A DNA stretch of 64,000 bases from an uncultured Bacilli bacterium (GTDB taxonomy: Bacteria; Bacillota_I; Bacilli_A; RF39; UBA660): positions 310,001-374,000 of the forward strand of contig CAKPNA010000001.1 in NCBI GenBank assembly GCA_934168275.1, read 5' to 3'. This document shows positions 8,987 to 17,923 of the stretch, in pieces (the stretch's first letter is position 1; each line of letters starts with the position of its first letter). Below the pieces are notes generated by a model that saw nothing but the letters and a program-made list of their open reading frames with translations, was not told where the DNA came from and searched no databases. The translations under genes were made by a program, and so were the position numbers.

Positions 8987-9403
8987 TTATTTTATAAACC
9001 CATTCATTTTTAATAAATTTATGTTGTTTTTAAATACTGCTTTTTCTCTATTATTACCATATTCTAAAATAAACTTACCATAATATTTTATCATAAAAAT
9101 TGCTAATTTATTTACATATAAAACCTGTCTTGTTCTATCTGCTTTTATTTGAGCATTCATTAAATTATTGAAAGAAGCCTTAAAGTCATTCTTACTTTTA
9201 ATTTCTTTTGGCATTATTGTATGCTCAGAATAAAGGTGATCATCTGTGTAAACAAATAGTTTTCTAATCTCTTCATATTCCAAATATGGCAATTCAGGTA
9301 ATTGTTTCGCATATGAATCTATTTTTTCTTGTTTTAAAGACAAAGACATCATAAGACATCTTACAACGCATAAAGAAACAATTAAAATAATAATATAAAT
9401 CAT
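8987..9403 (-). CDS. Small membrane-anchored protein of unknown function
   Basis: 138 aa with an AGGAG ribosome site. An N-terminal hydrophobic segment (about 2-20) is followed by a charged, mostly helical domain (EKIDSYAKQLPELPYLEYEEIRKLF...). I do not recognise a family. It is flanked by its own terminator and by a decayed surface-protein gene downstream, which suggests an accessory locus. Confidence 0.6.
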   Translation of the reverse strand: MIYIIILIVSLCVVRCLMMSLSLKQEKIDSYAKQLPELPYLEYEEIRKLFVYTDDHLYSEHTIMPKEIKSKNDFKASFNNLMNAQIKADRTRQVLYVNKLAIFMIKYYGKFILEYGNNREKAVFKNNINLLKMNGFIK

Positions 9404-9735
9404 TCAATCTCCTCTTTCTCCAGATACCCATAAGTAATGCGGCATATTTTCTAGTAATTATATTATAGCATAATTTTTTTATTAAACTACTCAATTAACT
9501 GCAACATACAATAATTTCACTATTAAATTAAAACATATCACTTACTGTTTTATTTAAATCCAGGCATAAAAAAAAGAGCCTTTCCTAAATTACTTAAAAT
9601 TTAGAAAAGGCTATATTTCCTTTAAAATCAAAGGCTTTCTTTCAAATATTCCGCTTATTCTTTGTATCATATTTGGAGTTATTTGGTCAACTATATTCAT
9701 AATTATTTTTAATATTCCAATAACAAGCTACCTCA
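9404..9735. other. Intergenic region with one terminator
   Basis: Apart from the hairpin at 9567-9612 there is no supported gene. Part of it (about 9640-9740, minus strand, +1 frame) reads as a plausible continuation of the prepilin fragment: DEVACYWNIKNNYEYS after a one-base shift. Confidence 0.5.
9567..9612 (-). terminator. Terminator after the prepilin-like gene
   Basis: Minus strand AGCCTTTTCTAAATTT and its near-complement AATTTAGGAAAGGCT (9577-9612) are followed by a T-rich tract (9567-9575). Confidence 0.8.
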
Positions 9736-9909
9736 TCAGTATATAATTTTCGATATATCTTTAATATTATTATAAGTAATTAACTCAGCATTATCTTTTG
9801 CCTTATTAATGTTTTTCATTACTATATATACTGTAATACTAACAACAATACCAAGTATTACAATTGTACTTAATAACTCTACTAAAGTAAAACCATTTTT
9901 CCCTTTCAT
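9736..9909 (-). CDS. Truncated type IV prepilin/pseudopilin-like protein
   Basis: 57 aa. The N-terminus MKGKNGFTLVELLSTIVILG is a textbook class III (prepilin peptidase) signal: basic leader, cleavage after Gly6, Phe+1, Glu+5, then a hydrophobic helix. Such proteins assemble into type IV or competence pseudopili. The ORF ends in two adjacent TGA codons (9738 downward) just after the helix. A +1 shift there reopens a sensible frame, so this is probably a frameshifted pseudogene. The full family length would be 100-160 aa. No pilus assembly genes (ATPase, PilC, PilD) are nearby. Too short for most ORF callers. Confidence 0.6.
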   Translation of the reverse strand: MKGKNGFTLVELLSTIVILGIVVSITVYIVMKNINKAKDNAELITYNNIKDISKIIY

Positions 9910-9969
9910 ACTAACCTACTTTCTATTTAATATAATTATAAAATAAAAAGTAAATATTATCATGAAAAA

Positions 9970-10785
9970 CTAATTGCTAAATCTTCTTCCAATAAATATT
10001 CCCATAATCATAAATAAGAAACCTAATACTAAATCTATATATGTATAATTACTTCTAAATACGCTAATTACTAGTAGTACCATACTACCAATACTAACTC
10101 CTAAAATAAATGCCATCATCTCACTACGATACTTCTTTAATAAATAACTAATTAAAATAGATAATAGTATAAACCCTAGTACCATTCCTAACCCAAATGG
10201 TATAAGTATTTTAAAATTATTAATTATTAAATTAATATCTGTAATATTACTAATTGTTGATATTATTATTTCATATACTCCAATATTCATAAGTAAGGCT
10301 GTCCCGGATATTCCCGGTACAATAGTGGCCAACGCATCAATAATACCAGAACTAAAAAATACTAAATAATCAATAAAATTACCTTCCATAACATATTTAT
10401 TACTATGTGAAAAACTAGAAAGTATAATAATTATTAAAAATGATATAAGCAAAATAATCAGATTCTTCTTATTACTAGTATAATTACTCTTAAATATTAA
10501 TAATCCCCCTAGTATTAATCCGATAAAAAATAACATTGTAATAACATAATAATTAGTAATAAAATAAAGAATAATCTTACTAAATATAATAATACTAACT
10601 ATTATACCAAGTGATAAAGTAAATAAAAACTTAGTATTCTCTACAACGTCATCAAAGAAATTAGTAATTGCTAATATTGCTCTATCATAAACATTTAAAC
10701 TAATAGCTAATAATGATCCAGATACCCCAGGAATTATCTTTCCAAGACCAACAATTAATCCCTTAATAAATAATTTTAATTTCAT
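9970..10785 (-). CDS. DUF368 polytopic membrane protein (PopT-type undecaprenyl-phosphate translocase family)
   Basis: 271 aa, about 8 spans. Two inverted-repeat-like motifs mark DUF368: GLGKIIPGVSGSLLAISLNVYD near the N-terminus and ATIVPGISGTALLMNIGVYE in the middle. Members of this family (PopT) were recently implicated in returning undecaprenyl phosphate across the membrane for reuse in wall polymer synthesis; the role here is inferred from family. The next genes rightward, divergently placed, are recU and a class A PBP. No clear ribosome site precedes the ATG, so it may be weakly translated or leaderless. Confidence 0.85.
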   Translation of the reverse strand: MKLKLFIKGLIVGLGKIIPGVSGSLLAISLNVYDRAILAITNFFDDVVENTKFLFTLSLGIIVSIIIFSKIILYFITNYYVITMLFFIGLILGGLLIFKSNYTSNKKNLIILLISFLIIIILSSFSHSNKYVMEGNFIDYLVFFSSGIIDALATIVPGISGTALLMNIGVYEIIISTISNITDINLIINNFKILIPFGLGMVLGFILLSILISYLLKKYRSEMMAFILGVSIGSMVLLVISVFRSNYTYIDLVLGFLFMIMGIFIGRRFSN

Positions 10786-10920
10786 AATAAATAGTATGCA
10801 AAATATAGTATTTAATTCATTTTACACATAATAATTAACTTTATGTAAAGCATTGTTAACTATTAAAATTATATAGAAAAATTAGTTATCTTATAGTATA
10901 ATTATTTATAGGTGATTGTT

Positions 10921-11469
10921 GTGCATTATTTAAAATACAATAAAACATCAACTTATTCTAATCGTGGTATGTCATTGGAAAGTGATATAAATGTATCAAA
11001 TGAATATTACAAAGATAAAGAAATAGCATTAATATATAAAAAGCCAACCCCAATTAAGCCAATCAAAGTAATTTATAACACTGGAAAAATTACTGAAGCT
11101 TACTTTGAAACTCAGTCTACTCTAGACTATAATGGTGTCTATAAAGGCAAATATATTGAATTTGATGCTAAAGAAACTACTAGTAAAACTAGTTTCCCTT
11201 TAAGTAATATCCATCCTCATCAGTTAGAACATATAAAAAATGTTATAAAACATCAAGGTATTGCTTTCTTAATAGTACGATTTACTACTTTAAACGAAGA
11301 TTACTTAATCATGGGAGATACTTTACTAGACTATATTAATAATAACGAAAGAAAATCTATTCCCTATGATTTTTTTAAAAATAATACTTATAAATTGCAA
11401 ATAAAATATACACCTAGAATAGATTATATTAAAGTAATAGAAAGTTTGGTGGAAAATGAAAAAGCTTAA
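10921..11469 (+). CDS. recU: Holliday junction resolvase RecU
   Basis: 182 aa from GTG 10921, 5 nt after AGGTGA; the longer GTG at 10912 overlaps the ribosome site. RecU cuts four-way junctions in recombinational repair. Family motifs present: YSNRGMSLESDI, the nuclease core TLDYNGVYKGKYIEFDAKET with the acidic and Lys active-site residues, and TSFPLSNIHPHQLEH. The stop overlaps the next ORF by 14 bp. recU next to a class A PBP gene is conserved synteny in Bacilli. Confidence 0.93.
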   Translation: MHYLKYNKTSTYSNRGMSLESDINVSNEYYKDKEIALIYKKPTPIKPIKVIYNTGKITEAYFETQSTLDYNGVYKGKYIEFDAKETTSKTSFPLSNIHPHQLEHIKNVIKHQGIAFLIVRFTTLNEDYLIMGDTLLDYINNNERKSIPYDFFKNNTYKLQIKYTPRIDYIKVIESLVENEKA

Positions 11470-14400
11470 TCTACGTAATTTAAAATTAAATGATTTTGAC
11501 TTCTTTGATATATTTATATTTATCATATCAATAATAATTATCTCTTTGTCTATTTATATATATAAATGGTATGGATTATTATTAATACCCGTAATAGCAC
11601 TATTTATATATATTTATTATAATAGTAGTAATATAGTAAAATGGCTTAAAAAGAAAGATAAATTTGAAGCAATAAAAAAAATAAATTTCTTAAAAAAAGG
11701 AGATGACCTAATAATGGCTAAGAAAAAGAAACTAAATAATAAAACTAACAATGAAAACAATAATAAAAAAGATAAAAACAAAGAAAAGAATAAAAAAGAA
11801 AAAAAAGTTAAACGAAAGTTATGGAAAAGAATAGTTACCTTTATTCTTGTAATGGGAATTATCGTTGTTATAGCTGTTGCCGGACTATTTGCTTATATTG
11901 CTCTAACTACTGATAAATTTGATCCTAACGCTTTAAAGAATCAAGATCAAACAATAGTCTATGATGTAAATAACGAAGTAATCGCTAAACTAGGTACTGA
12001 AAAAAGAGAATCAGTATCCTATGACCAATTACCACAAGTATTAATCGATGCTATTGTTGCCACTGAAGATTCAAGATTCTTTCAACATAACGGTGTTGAT
12101 TTACCAAGATTTATCAAAGCCACAGTATATCAATTAATGGGACGAAGTGAAGCCGGTGGAGCTTCTACTTTAACAATGCAAATATCAAAGAATCACTTAA
12201 CATCTAGAAAAAAATCAATCATGAGAAAATTAGAAGATGTTTATATATCAGTATTCCAAATAGAAAAGAAATACACTAAAGAAGAAATATTAGAATTTTA
12301 TGTTAATGATAGTTTCTTAGGAGGATCTGCATATGGCGTTCAAGAAGCTAGTAGATACTATTTTGGTAAAGATGTTAGTGAAGTCAGTCTTCCAGAAGCC
12401 GCTTTACTAGCCGGTCTCTTCCAAGCACCTGGTCGCCATGACCCATATAAAAATCCTGAATCTGCTAACAGTAGAATAAACACTGTTCTAAACCTTATGT
12501 ACCGACATCGCTATATTACAAAAGAAGAAAGAGATATAGCAAAACAAGTAGATATTGAAACTTTATTAGTAGGAAAATCATCAAATGGTGAAGAATATCA
12601 AGGATATATCGATACTGTCGTTGAAGAAATTATGAATAAAACTAAAACTAAAGAAAAGCCAAATGGTGATAATCCTTACACAGTGCCAATGATAATATAT
12701 ACTACTATGGAAAAAGGAATTCAAGATGGTATTAATAAAGCTATAACTGGCGAAACATATACATGGCATGATGACTATGCACAATCAGGAATTGCTGTTA
12801 TAAATGTTGAAACCGGTGCTATCGCTGCTGTTGGAGCCGGCCGTAATAAAAATGGTATTTTAACTCACAACTTTGCAACTCAAGAAACAAGACAACCCGG
12901 TTCAACTGCTAAACCCCTATTCGCCTATGGACCTGCCATTGAATTTAACAATGCCTCAACATATACATTATACATGGATGAACCATGGCAATACTCTAAT
13001 GGTGTATCAGTCGGCAACTGGGATAGTGGTTATCAAGGCTTAATTACTATGCGTCAAGCCCTAGCAGTATCTCGTAATATACCTGCTTTAAAAGCCTTCC
13101 AAAACACTAACAAAAAAAATATTTTAAGCTTTGTTACTAGTTTAGGAATTACACCAGAAATTGAAGGTGGAAGCATTCACGAAGCCCATGCTATCGGAGG
13201 ATTTAATCCTGGCGCTACACCATTACAAATGGCTAGTGCCTATGCAGCCTTTGCTTCAATGGGATATTATACTGAACCATATTCAGTAACTAAAATAGAA
13301 TACAGAAATACCGGTGAAGTTGTCGAATACAAAGTCAATAAAGAAAAAGTAATGAAGGACTCTACTGCCTACCTTATGAATAATATGCTAGAATACGCTA
13401 CTAATAACGGATTTAGTGGTGGTGGAAGAGTATATGGCTCACACGTTGCTACAAAAACAGGTACTACAAACTACGATGAAGCAACAAGAAAAAGATTTGG
13501 TCTACCTGACTACGCTACTAATGACTTATGGACAATATCTTATACATCTAAATACTCTGTAGCCCTATGGTATGGATATGCTAAAATAATGTCTGATTAC
13601 TATAATACTAATAATACACCTAAAGATACATTGATGGCTAATATAATGCAATATATACCAAAAGATACTGTTGGATGGACAATGCCAAGTTCAGTTGTTG
13701 CTAGTCGTGTTGAAAAAGAAACATGGCCTGCTCAATTACCAAGTGAATATACACCAGAAGATATGATATTAACTGAATACTTTGTTAAAGGTACAGAACC
13801 AGCAAGCGATGATGTATCACCACGTTATGCTGCTCTACCAAATATTACTAACGTTAAAGAAACAACAAAAACAAACAAAGATATAACTATCACATGGTCA
13901 TTTAAAGAACCGGAAGTCAATACAACAACATACTTAAAGACCTACTTCTCCAACTCAGTCTATGGTAAACAAGGAGAAAAATCACTTAATGCAAGACTAG
14001 AATATAATAAAAATACTCTTGGTGATATTGGATTTACAATATATGCAGAAGATAGCAAAGGAGCCTTAACTAAACTAGAATTTACTAAAAATAATTATTA
14101 CACATATACACCAAAGAATAACTATACTGCCCTAATAATTAAAACAGAATATGAAAAATTCAAATCTAACGCTAGTGATGGTTATCGCATAAAACTATCT
14201 TCAAGTGGTAATAACAACGATAACAAAGATATAACTATCGAACTTGTTGGTAACAAACAAATGGTAGTTGAAGAAAAAAGTTACAAAGAAAATGGTATCA
14301 CTGTAAAATATAATAATAAAGATATAACTAATAGTGCTACTATAACATATGCCGTTAATGGTACATCATACTCTAGTATCAAAGACTTAGAAAATGCTGT

Positions 14401-14506
14401 TAATACTCTACCAGCAGGTGAATACAAAATAACATATACTGTTACATATAATAGTCAAAAACCAAAGACTACTGAAAGAACACTAACTATAACAAAAAAG
14501 AACTAA
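11456..14506 (+). CDS. Class A penicillin-binding protein (PBP1-type), long or short form
   Basis: Bifunctional peptidoglycan glycosyltransferase/transpeptidase. GT51 motifs: ATEDSRFFQHNG (catalytic Glu), GGASTLTMQ, and FQIEKKYTKEEILEFYVN. Transpeptidase motifs: STAK in QPGSTAKPL, SRN in AVSRNIPA, KTG in ATKTGTTNY. A beta-rich C-terminal extension of roughly 230 residues (NITNVKETT onward) looks like FN3/Ig-like wall-binding modules. Two in-frame starts exist. ATG 11456, inside the end of recU, gives 1016 aa with two extra N-terminal spans; ATG 11714, behind AAAGGAG, gives 930 aa and starts MAKKKKLNN. The short form matches usual PBP1 architecture: basic N-terminus, one span, then GT51. Both may be made. 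Confidence 0.93.
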   Translation: MKKLNLRNLKLNDFDFFDIFIFIISIIIISLSIYIYKWYGLLLIPVIALFIYIYYNSSNIVKWLKKKDKFEAIKKINFLKKGDDLIMAKKKKLNNKTNNENNNKKDKNKEKNKKEKKVKRKLWKRIVTFILVMGIIVVIAVAGLFAYIALTTDKFDPNALKNQDQTIVYDVNNEVIAKLGTEKRESVSYDQLPQVLIDAIVATEDSRFFQHNGVDLPRFIKATVYQLMGRSEAGGASTLTMQISKNHLTSRKKSIMRKLEDVYISVFQIEKKYTKEEILEFYVNDSFLGGSAYGVQEASRYYFGKDVSEVSLPEAALLAGLFQAPGRHDPYKNPESANSRINTVLNLMYRHRYITKEERDIAKQVDIETLLVGKSSNGEEYQGYIDTVVEEIMNKTKTKEKPNGDNPYTVPMIIYTTMEKGIQDGINKAITGETYTWHDDYAQSGIAVINVETGAIAAVGAGRNKNGILTHNFATQETRQPGSTAKPLFAYGPAIEFNNASTYTLYMDEPWQYSNGVSVGNWDSGYQGLITMRQALAVSRNIPALKAFQNTNKKNILSFVTSLGITPEIEGGSIHEAHAIGGFNPGATPLQMASAYAAFASMGYYTEPYSVTKIEYRNTGEVVEYKVNKEKVMKDSTAYLMNNMLEYATNNGFSGGGRVYGSHVATKTGTTNYDEATRKRFGLPDYATNDLWTISYTSKYSVALWYGYAKIMSDYYNTNNTPKDTLMANIMQYIPKDTVGWTMPSSVVASRVEKETWPAQLPSEYTPEDMILTEYFVKGTEPASDDVSPRYAALPNITNVKETTKTNKDITITWSFKEPEVNTTTYLKTYFSNSVYGKQGEKSLNARLEYNKNTLGDIGFTIYAEDSKGALTKLEFTKNNYYTYTPKNNYTALIIKTEYEKFKSNASDGYRIKLSSSGNNNDNKDITIELVGNKQMVVEEKSYKENGITVKYNNKDITNSATITYAVNGTSYSSIKDLENAVNTLPAGEYKITYTVTYNSQKPKTTERTLTITKKN

Positions 14507-14522
14507 AATCTAGTTCTTTTTT
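14494..14522. terminator. Bidirectional terminator between PBP and SOD genes
   Basis: AAAAAAGAACTA-AAATC-TAGTTCTTTTTT, a 12-bp perfect stem with A and T tracts on either side. It serves both convergent genes and overlaps both stop codons. Confidence 0.9.
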
Positions 14523-15117
14523 CATTATCATACCAAGCCCCTATCTTATTAAAATCAACTATCTTAAAGAAATTATCTATATATAATCTTCTATTATCTT
14601 TATAATGCAAATAATAAGCATGCTCCCATAAATCAAGCCCCATAATAGGAATAAATCCATAATAGTATGGCGTATCTTGATTAGAAGTATTAATTATTAA
14701 TAACTTATTATTCTTATCCTTAACTAAGAAAGTATAACCACTACCCTTTAAACTATTCGCACTCTTCTTAAACTCTTTCTTAAAATTATCATAACTACCA
14801 AAATAAGTATTAATATCCTCTTTTAACTTTCCACTAGGATATATATTCCCCTTATCACTTATACTATTAAAATATATCTCATGATTAACTACACCACCTA
14901 AATTATATAGAATATCCCCTCTCTTATCCATTGGATAACTATCTATCATATTAGCTAATTCTCGCTTGGTATATTTATAATTACTACCCCCTAACAGGTA
15001 ATTTAATTCATTTAAATACCCCAAATAATATCTATTATAGTGAATATACATCGTCTCACCATCAATAACCGGTTCCATAGAATTATAATCATAATCAAGC
15101 ATTAATCTGTTATACAT
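14503..15117 (-). CDS. sodA: Fe/Mn superoxide dismutase
   Basis: 204 aa. Converts superoxide to hydrogen peroxide and oxygen in the cytoplasm. All four metal ligands of the family are visible: His26 (YIHYNRYY), His79 (GVVNHEIYF), Asp162 and His166 (LDLWEHAYYLHY). Differences from typical enzymes are Tyr-Tyr replacing the usual His-His after the first ligand, and GSGYTFL in place of GSGWTWL. Metal preference cannot be assigned from sequence. The start overlaps the upstream glycosyltransferase; an alternative ATG five codons later (15100-15102) couples as TAATG. The symbol is given for the family; it could equally be called sodB. Confidence 0.88.
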   Translation of the reverse strand: MYNRLMLDYDYNSMEPVIDGETMYIHYNRYYLGYLNELNYLLGGSNYKYTKRELANMIDSYPMDKRGDILYNLGGVVNHEIYFNSISDKGNIYPSGKLKEDINTYFGSYDNFKKEFKKSANSLKGSGYTFLVKDKNNKLLIINTSNQDTPYYYGFIPIMGLDLWEHAYYLHYKDNRRLYIDNFFKIVDFNKIGAWYDNEKRTRF

Positions 15118-16196
15118 ATCATATCCTCTATTAATTTCTTATTATTCTTAATTCTCTCATTATCCTTATCCATATTATAAGCCATAACAACATAATATAA
15201 ACTATCTTTATACTCTTTTAAATTATACTTACATATACTAAGTACATCATAAACTGTATTATCATTACAAAAAGATTCATTAATATAACTCTTTCTATTA
15301 CCCTTAATCTTTAAAGACTCCTCTAAATAAATACAAGCATCACTATAATTACCTAAATTATATTCTAATAAACCAAGTTCTACATACCCATCTTTTAAAT
15401 AAGGTGCCTCATTAATAGCCTTCTCATACCATATTCTAGCTAGTTCTATATTACCAAGGTTATAATAACTCCTAGCAATAAATCTCATCGAAGCACATCT
15501 TTCATCTTTCCAAGTTGCACTCTTTAAAGAAAGATGCTTTTTTAATGTCTCAATACACTTATCCCACATCTGATAAAACATATACTCTCTACCTAAATAG
15601 TGCATATTACGATCATCTAACGGATCTTCTTTAACAGATAGTTCTAATAAAGGTAAATAACTACTTCTACTCTTATTACTATCCGGATAATGATCAACAC
15701 GAATATTATCTAATAAAATATATTTCTCTTCCTTATCACCAATATAAGTTAATACCTCATGAACAGGATGAGTCCATTTATAATTATATCTACTATGAAT
15801 CTTATCTATATAAAAATTAACCAAAGGCTTATTATCTTTATCATGACTCCATACATAATCATACCTACATCTAGTAATACTATCATCCCAATTACTTTCT
15901 AGAATATTCCTCCATCCCGGACTCACTACCTCATCCAAATCTATACATAAACATATATCTATATCATCAGATACATAATCAAGAGATTTATTTCTTGCTA
16001 CATCAAAACGCCATGGATCAATAACCTCACTATATACCTTAACTCCTCTATTTTTTAATTTAAGAATAGTATTATCTGTACTACCTGTATCTAAAACAAT
16101 AACCTCATCAGCTTCCATAACACTATCACACCATCTATCAACAAACTGTTCCTCATTCTTACTAATGGCATATACTGCTACTTTATATTTACTCAT
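15102..16196 (-). CDS. Family 2 glycosyltransferase with C-terminal TPR repeats
   Basis: 364 aa. N-terminal GT-A domain: ISKNEEQFVDRWCDSV, EVIVLDTGSTDNT, FDVARNKSLDY and the metal-binding acidic motif CIDLDEVV. The C-terminal half (about 190-350) consists of TPR-type helical repeats (LARIWYEKAINEAPYLKDGYV, YSDACIYLEESLKIKGN). This architecture occurs in enzymes that transfer sugars to proteins or cell-surface glycans; acceptor unknown. GGAGG ribosome site. It overlaps the SOD gene by up to 16 bp, so they are probably one transcript. Confidence 0.85.
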   Translation of the reverse strand: MSKYKVAVYAISKNEEQFVDRWCDSVMEADEVIVLDTGSTDNTILKLKNRGVKVYSEVIDPWRFDVARNKSLDYVSDDIDICLCIDLDEVVSPGWRNILESNWDDSITRCRYDYVWSHDKDNKPLVNFYIDKIHSRYNYKWTHPVHEVLTYIGDKEEKYILLDNIRVDHYPDSNKSRSSYLPLLELSVKEDPLDDRNMHYLGREYMFYQMWDKCIETLKKHLSLKSATWKDERCASMRFIARSYYNLGNIELARIWYEKAINEAPYLKDGYVELGLLEYNLGNYSDACIYLEESLKIKGNRKSYINESFCNDNTVYDVLSICKYNLKEYKDSLYYVVMAYNMDKDNERIKNNKKLIEDMICITD

Positions 16197-16224
16197 TAAT
16201 ACCTCCTATTAAATAATATGATAG

Positions 16225-16506
16225 TTAACTATCTTTAGAAGATTTAAGACCAAATAACCCTTTAAACTTCTTATAAAACGTATCACTTCCTATTATTGTA
16301 AATAAACCTACCCATATCGAACAAACAAAACTATGCCCACTAAAAGATAAACATAAACAAGCCCCTGCTATAAAAGAAACTACTATAGATATAATAGAAG
16401 TTACTAAAGCCGAAGGATTAGCAGTTTCTTTTATCTTTTGAATCACTTGTGTTGAAATAAAACTAGCTATCATCGAATACTCTATTAAATCATAAATATT
16501 ATCCAT
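16225..16506 (-). CDS. Small holin-like membrane protein
   Basis: 93 aa from ATG 16504-16506, directly behind AAGGAGG; the upstream in-frame extension holds the ribosome site. Three hydrophobic segments (about 10-25, 33-55, 58-75) and a basic C-terminus FYKKFKGLFGLKSS. The layout and the W-x-G...IG-x-[DE]...YKxFKG ending are like phage-type holins. No endolysin or other phage gene is adjacent, so it may be a domesticated or toxin-type holin. Confidence 0.45.
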   Translation of the reverse strand: MDNIYDLIEYSMIASFISTQVIQKIKETANPSALVTSIISIVVSFIAGACLCLSFSGHSFVCSIWVGLFTIIGSDTFYKKFKGLFGLKSSKDS

Positions 16507-16572
16507 CACTACCTCCTTTTTATATAGTATATAGAAAAGAAACAATACCATGTAGTATATAAAACTCGAGAA

Positions 16573-16602
16573 TTGACATATACTATATAAATGTGATACA
16601 AT
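16573..16602 (+). promoter_or_regulatory. ssrA promoter
   Basis: -35 TTGACA (16573-16578), 18-bp spacer, extended -10 TGATACAAT (hexamer 16597-16602). The transcript would begin a few bases before the tmRNA 5' end. Confidence 0.8.
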
Positions 16603-16614
16603 TATCTAGCAAAT

Positions 16615-16962
16615 GGGGTCGTCCATGGTTTCGACAGAAATACACAGGATTAGAATTGCAAGTCGAATGTCCACGTTAAGGGCACAAAAAAATAACTGGA
16701 AACAGTAATAGAACAGCTGTAGCATTTGCTTAATTTAGCAAGCACAGGTTTCTCTATTTCTTTGCTTACGAGAAATAACAGAAACTTATAAAGTAAGCTA
16801 TACTATATAGTATCCTAGCCTATATAAAGAATTTCATAGGATAGTAAATATTAGCACTTGTTAGTTTTGATAATATTTATGAAGCTAAAAAACTAACTAA
16901 ACTTGTAGATATTCAAATTACTATATTTTTGGACAGGGGTTCGATTCCCCTCGACTCCACCA
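16615..16962 (+). ncRNA. ssrA: tmRNA
   Basis: Rescues stalled ribosomes by trans-translation. The 5' end GGGGTCGTCC...GGTTTCGACA and the 3' end TTCGATTCCCCTCGACTCC-ACCA form the tRNA-like acceptor: GGGGUCG pairs with CGACUCC. The tag reading frame ends ITGNSNRTAVAFA then TAA at about 16732. The resume codon is upstream in the A-rich run and I cannot fix it. The hydrophobic AVAFA end is the expected ClpXP/FtsH-type degron. Downstream GC-poor pairings fit the pseudoknot region. CCA is encoded. Confidence 0.95.
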
Positions 16963-16967
16963 TATAT

Positions 16968-17043
16968 GCTGAAATAGCTCAGTCGGTAGAGCAATTCACT
17001 CGTAATGAATAGGTCGTAAGTTCGATTCTTATTTTCAGCACCA
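16968..17043 (+). tRNA. tRNA-Thr(CGU)
   Basis: Cloverleaf: acceptor GCTGAAA/TTTTCAGC, D-arm AGCTCAGTCGGTAGAGC, anticodon stem ATTCA/TGAAT with loop CTCGTAA (anticodon CGT), T-loop TTCGATT, encoded CCA. It reads ACG. It lies 5 bp after tmRNA and is probably co-transcribed. Confidence 0.93.
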
Positions 17044-17053
17044 GATTGATAGG

Positions 17054-17086
17054 AAACTCGAACACTTTTATAGTTCGAGTTTTAAA
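17054..17086 (+). terminator. Terminator of the ssrA-tRNA-Thr unit
   Basis: AAACTCGAAC (17054-17063) and GTTCGAGTTT (17073-17082): perfect 10-bp stem with T-rich 3' side. Confidence 0.85.
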
Positions 17087-17157
17087 ATAATTAAATTTAT
17101 GTTAAAATATATTTATATAGATTAAATTAATTTTTTAATCAAAAAACAAATATGCAA

Positions 17158-17185
17158 ATTGACAACAATATTAAATAATGTCAAT
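17158..17185 (+). promoter_or_regulatory. Inverted repeat overlapping a TTGACA box upstream of the ART-like gene
   Basis: ATTGACA (17158-17164) and TGTCAAT (17179-17185), 14 bp apart, about 35 bp before the gene. The left arm contains a perfect -35 hexamer, so this could be an autoregulatory operator. No convincing -10 is paired with it. Confidence 0.35.
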
Positions 17186-17218
17186 AGAATTAATTACAAT
17201 TAAAGGTTTGATGATAAT

Positions 17219-17923
17219 ATGAAAAATAGTTTTAATATAAAAGATATTTCCCAAATTAATATGAATGAAGTTTTTTTTCACTATACTAATAAAAATAATT
17301 TAAGTACTATTATAAAAAATGGTTTAGAACCAAGAATAGGGAAAAATTCCTTATATGTAGAGAAAAGTAAAAAGGTATTTTTTTCTCAAGGAGGAAACGG
17401 AGTATTAACACTTATGGATGTTTGGTTAAGATGGCTAACATCAAAATTTGGAATAAGTAATCAAATCTATTGTTTGGGAACTTTTTATATGAGAATGCCA
17501 TTATGTATTAAGTGTATTCCTAATTATGTTGTTAGTAAATCCTTAAAAAGTAAAAATAAACGTACAAAAGTATTTAATCAACTTAAAAATATCTTAGATA
17601 ATAGTGTTTTCTTGATTTTAGATTTAGAAGAAAATGTAGATTTTGACTACAATGATTTAGATGAAGTAAAAGAAACTTATTATGAAAGCTTTTTAAAGTT
17701 GTTATATCCTAGTGTAAGTGATTTAAAGGATAAAAAAATGGAGTATTGGAATATGCATACGTACTCTAATAAGGTAATTGACAGTTCAAAAATTTCAGTA
17801 CTAAAATATAAAGATGAATATTCCGCTAGTAAGATATTAAAACAATTAATAGATGATAATATTTTATATGTAAAACAGAATCTTGATTTTTTATATGAAT
17901 ATTATAACTATTTTTATAATTAA
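17219..17923 (+). CDS. Possible ADP-ribosyltransferase-fold (DarT-like) protein
   Basis: 234 aa. The N-terminus FFHYTNKNNLSTIIKNGLEP matches the pattern H-x-T-x(3)-N-L-x-x-I-x-x-x-G-L that opens the NAD-binding fold of DarT and related ART proteins. It is followed by ENSLYVE-like and KVFFSQGG segments expected for a strand and nucleotide loop. A catalytic Glu cannot be assigned with confidence; the C-terminus is rich in acidic and aromatic residues. No signal peptide. DarT ADP-ribosylates DNA and is normally paired with DarG; no macrodomain antitoxin is adjacent. Codon use (many TTT runs) differs from nearby core genes, and it sits just after tRNA-Thr, as expected for an acquired accessory gene. 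It could instead be an unrelated uncharacterised family. Confidence 0.45.
   Translation: MKNSFNIKDISQINMNEVFFHYTNKNNLSTIIKNGLEPRIGKNSLYVEKSKKVFFSQGGNGVLTLMDVWLRWLTSKFGISNQIYCLGTFYMRMPLCIKCIPNYVVSKSLKSKNKRTKVFNQLKNILDNSVFLILDLEENVDFDYNDLDEVKETYYESFLKLLYPSVSDLKDKKMEYWNMHTYSNKVIDSSKISVLKYKDEYSASKILKQLIDDNILYVKQNLDFLYEYYNYFYN

Noticed and set aside
16225..16506. Evidence for a prophage
   Set aside because: A single holin-like protein without endolysin, structural or integrase genes does not support a prophage.
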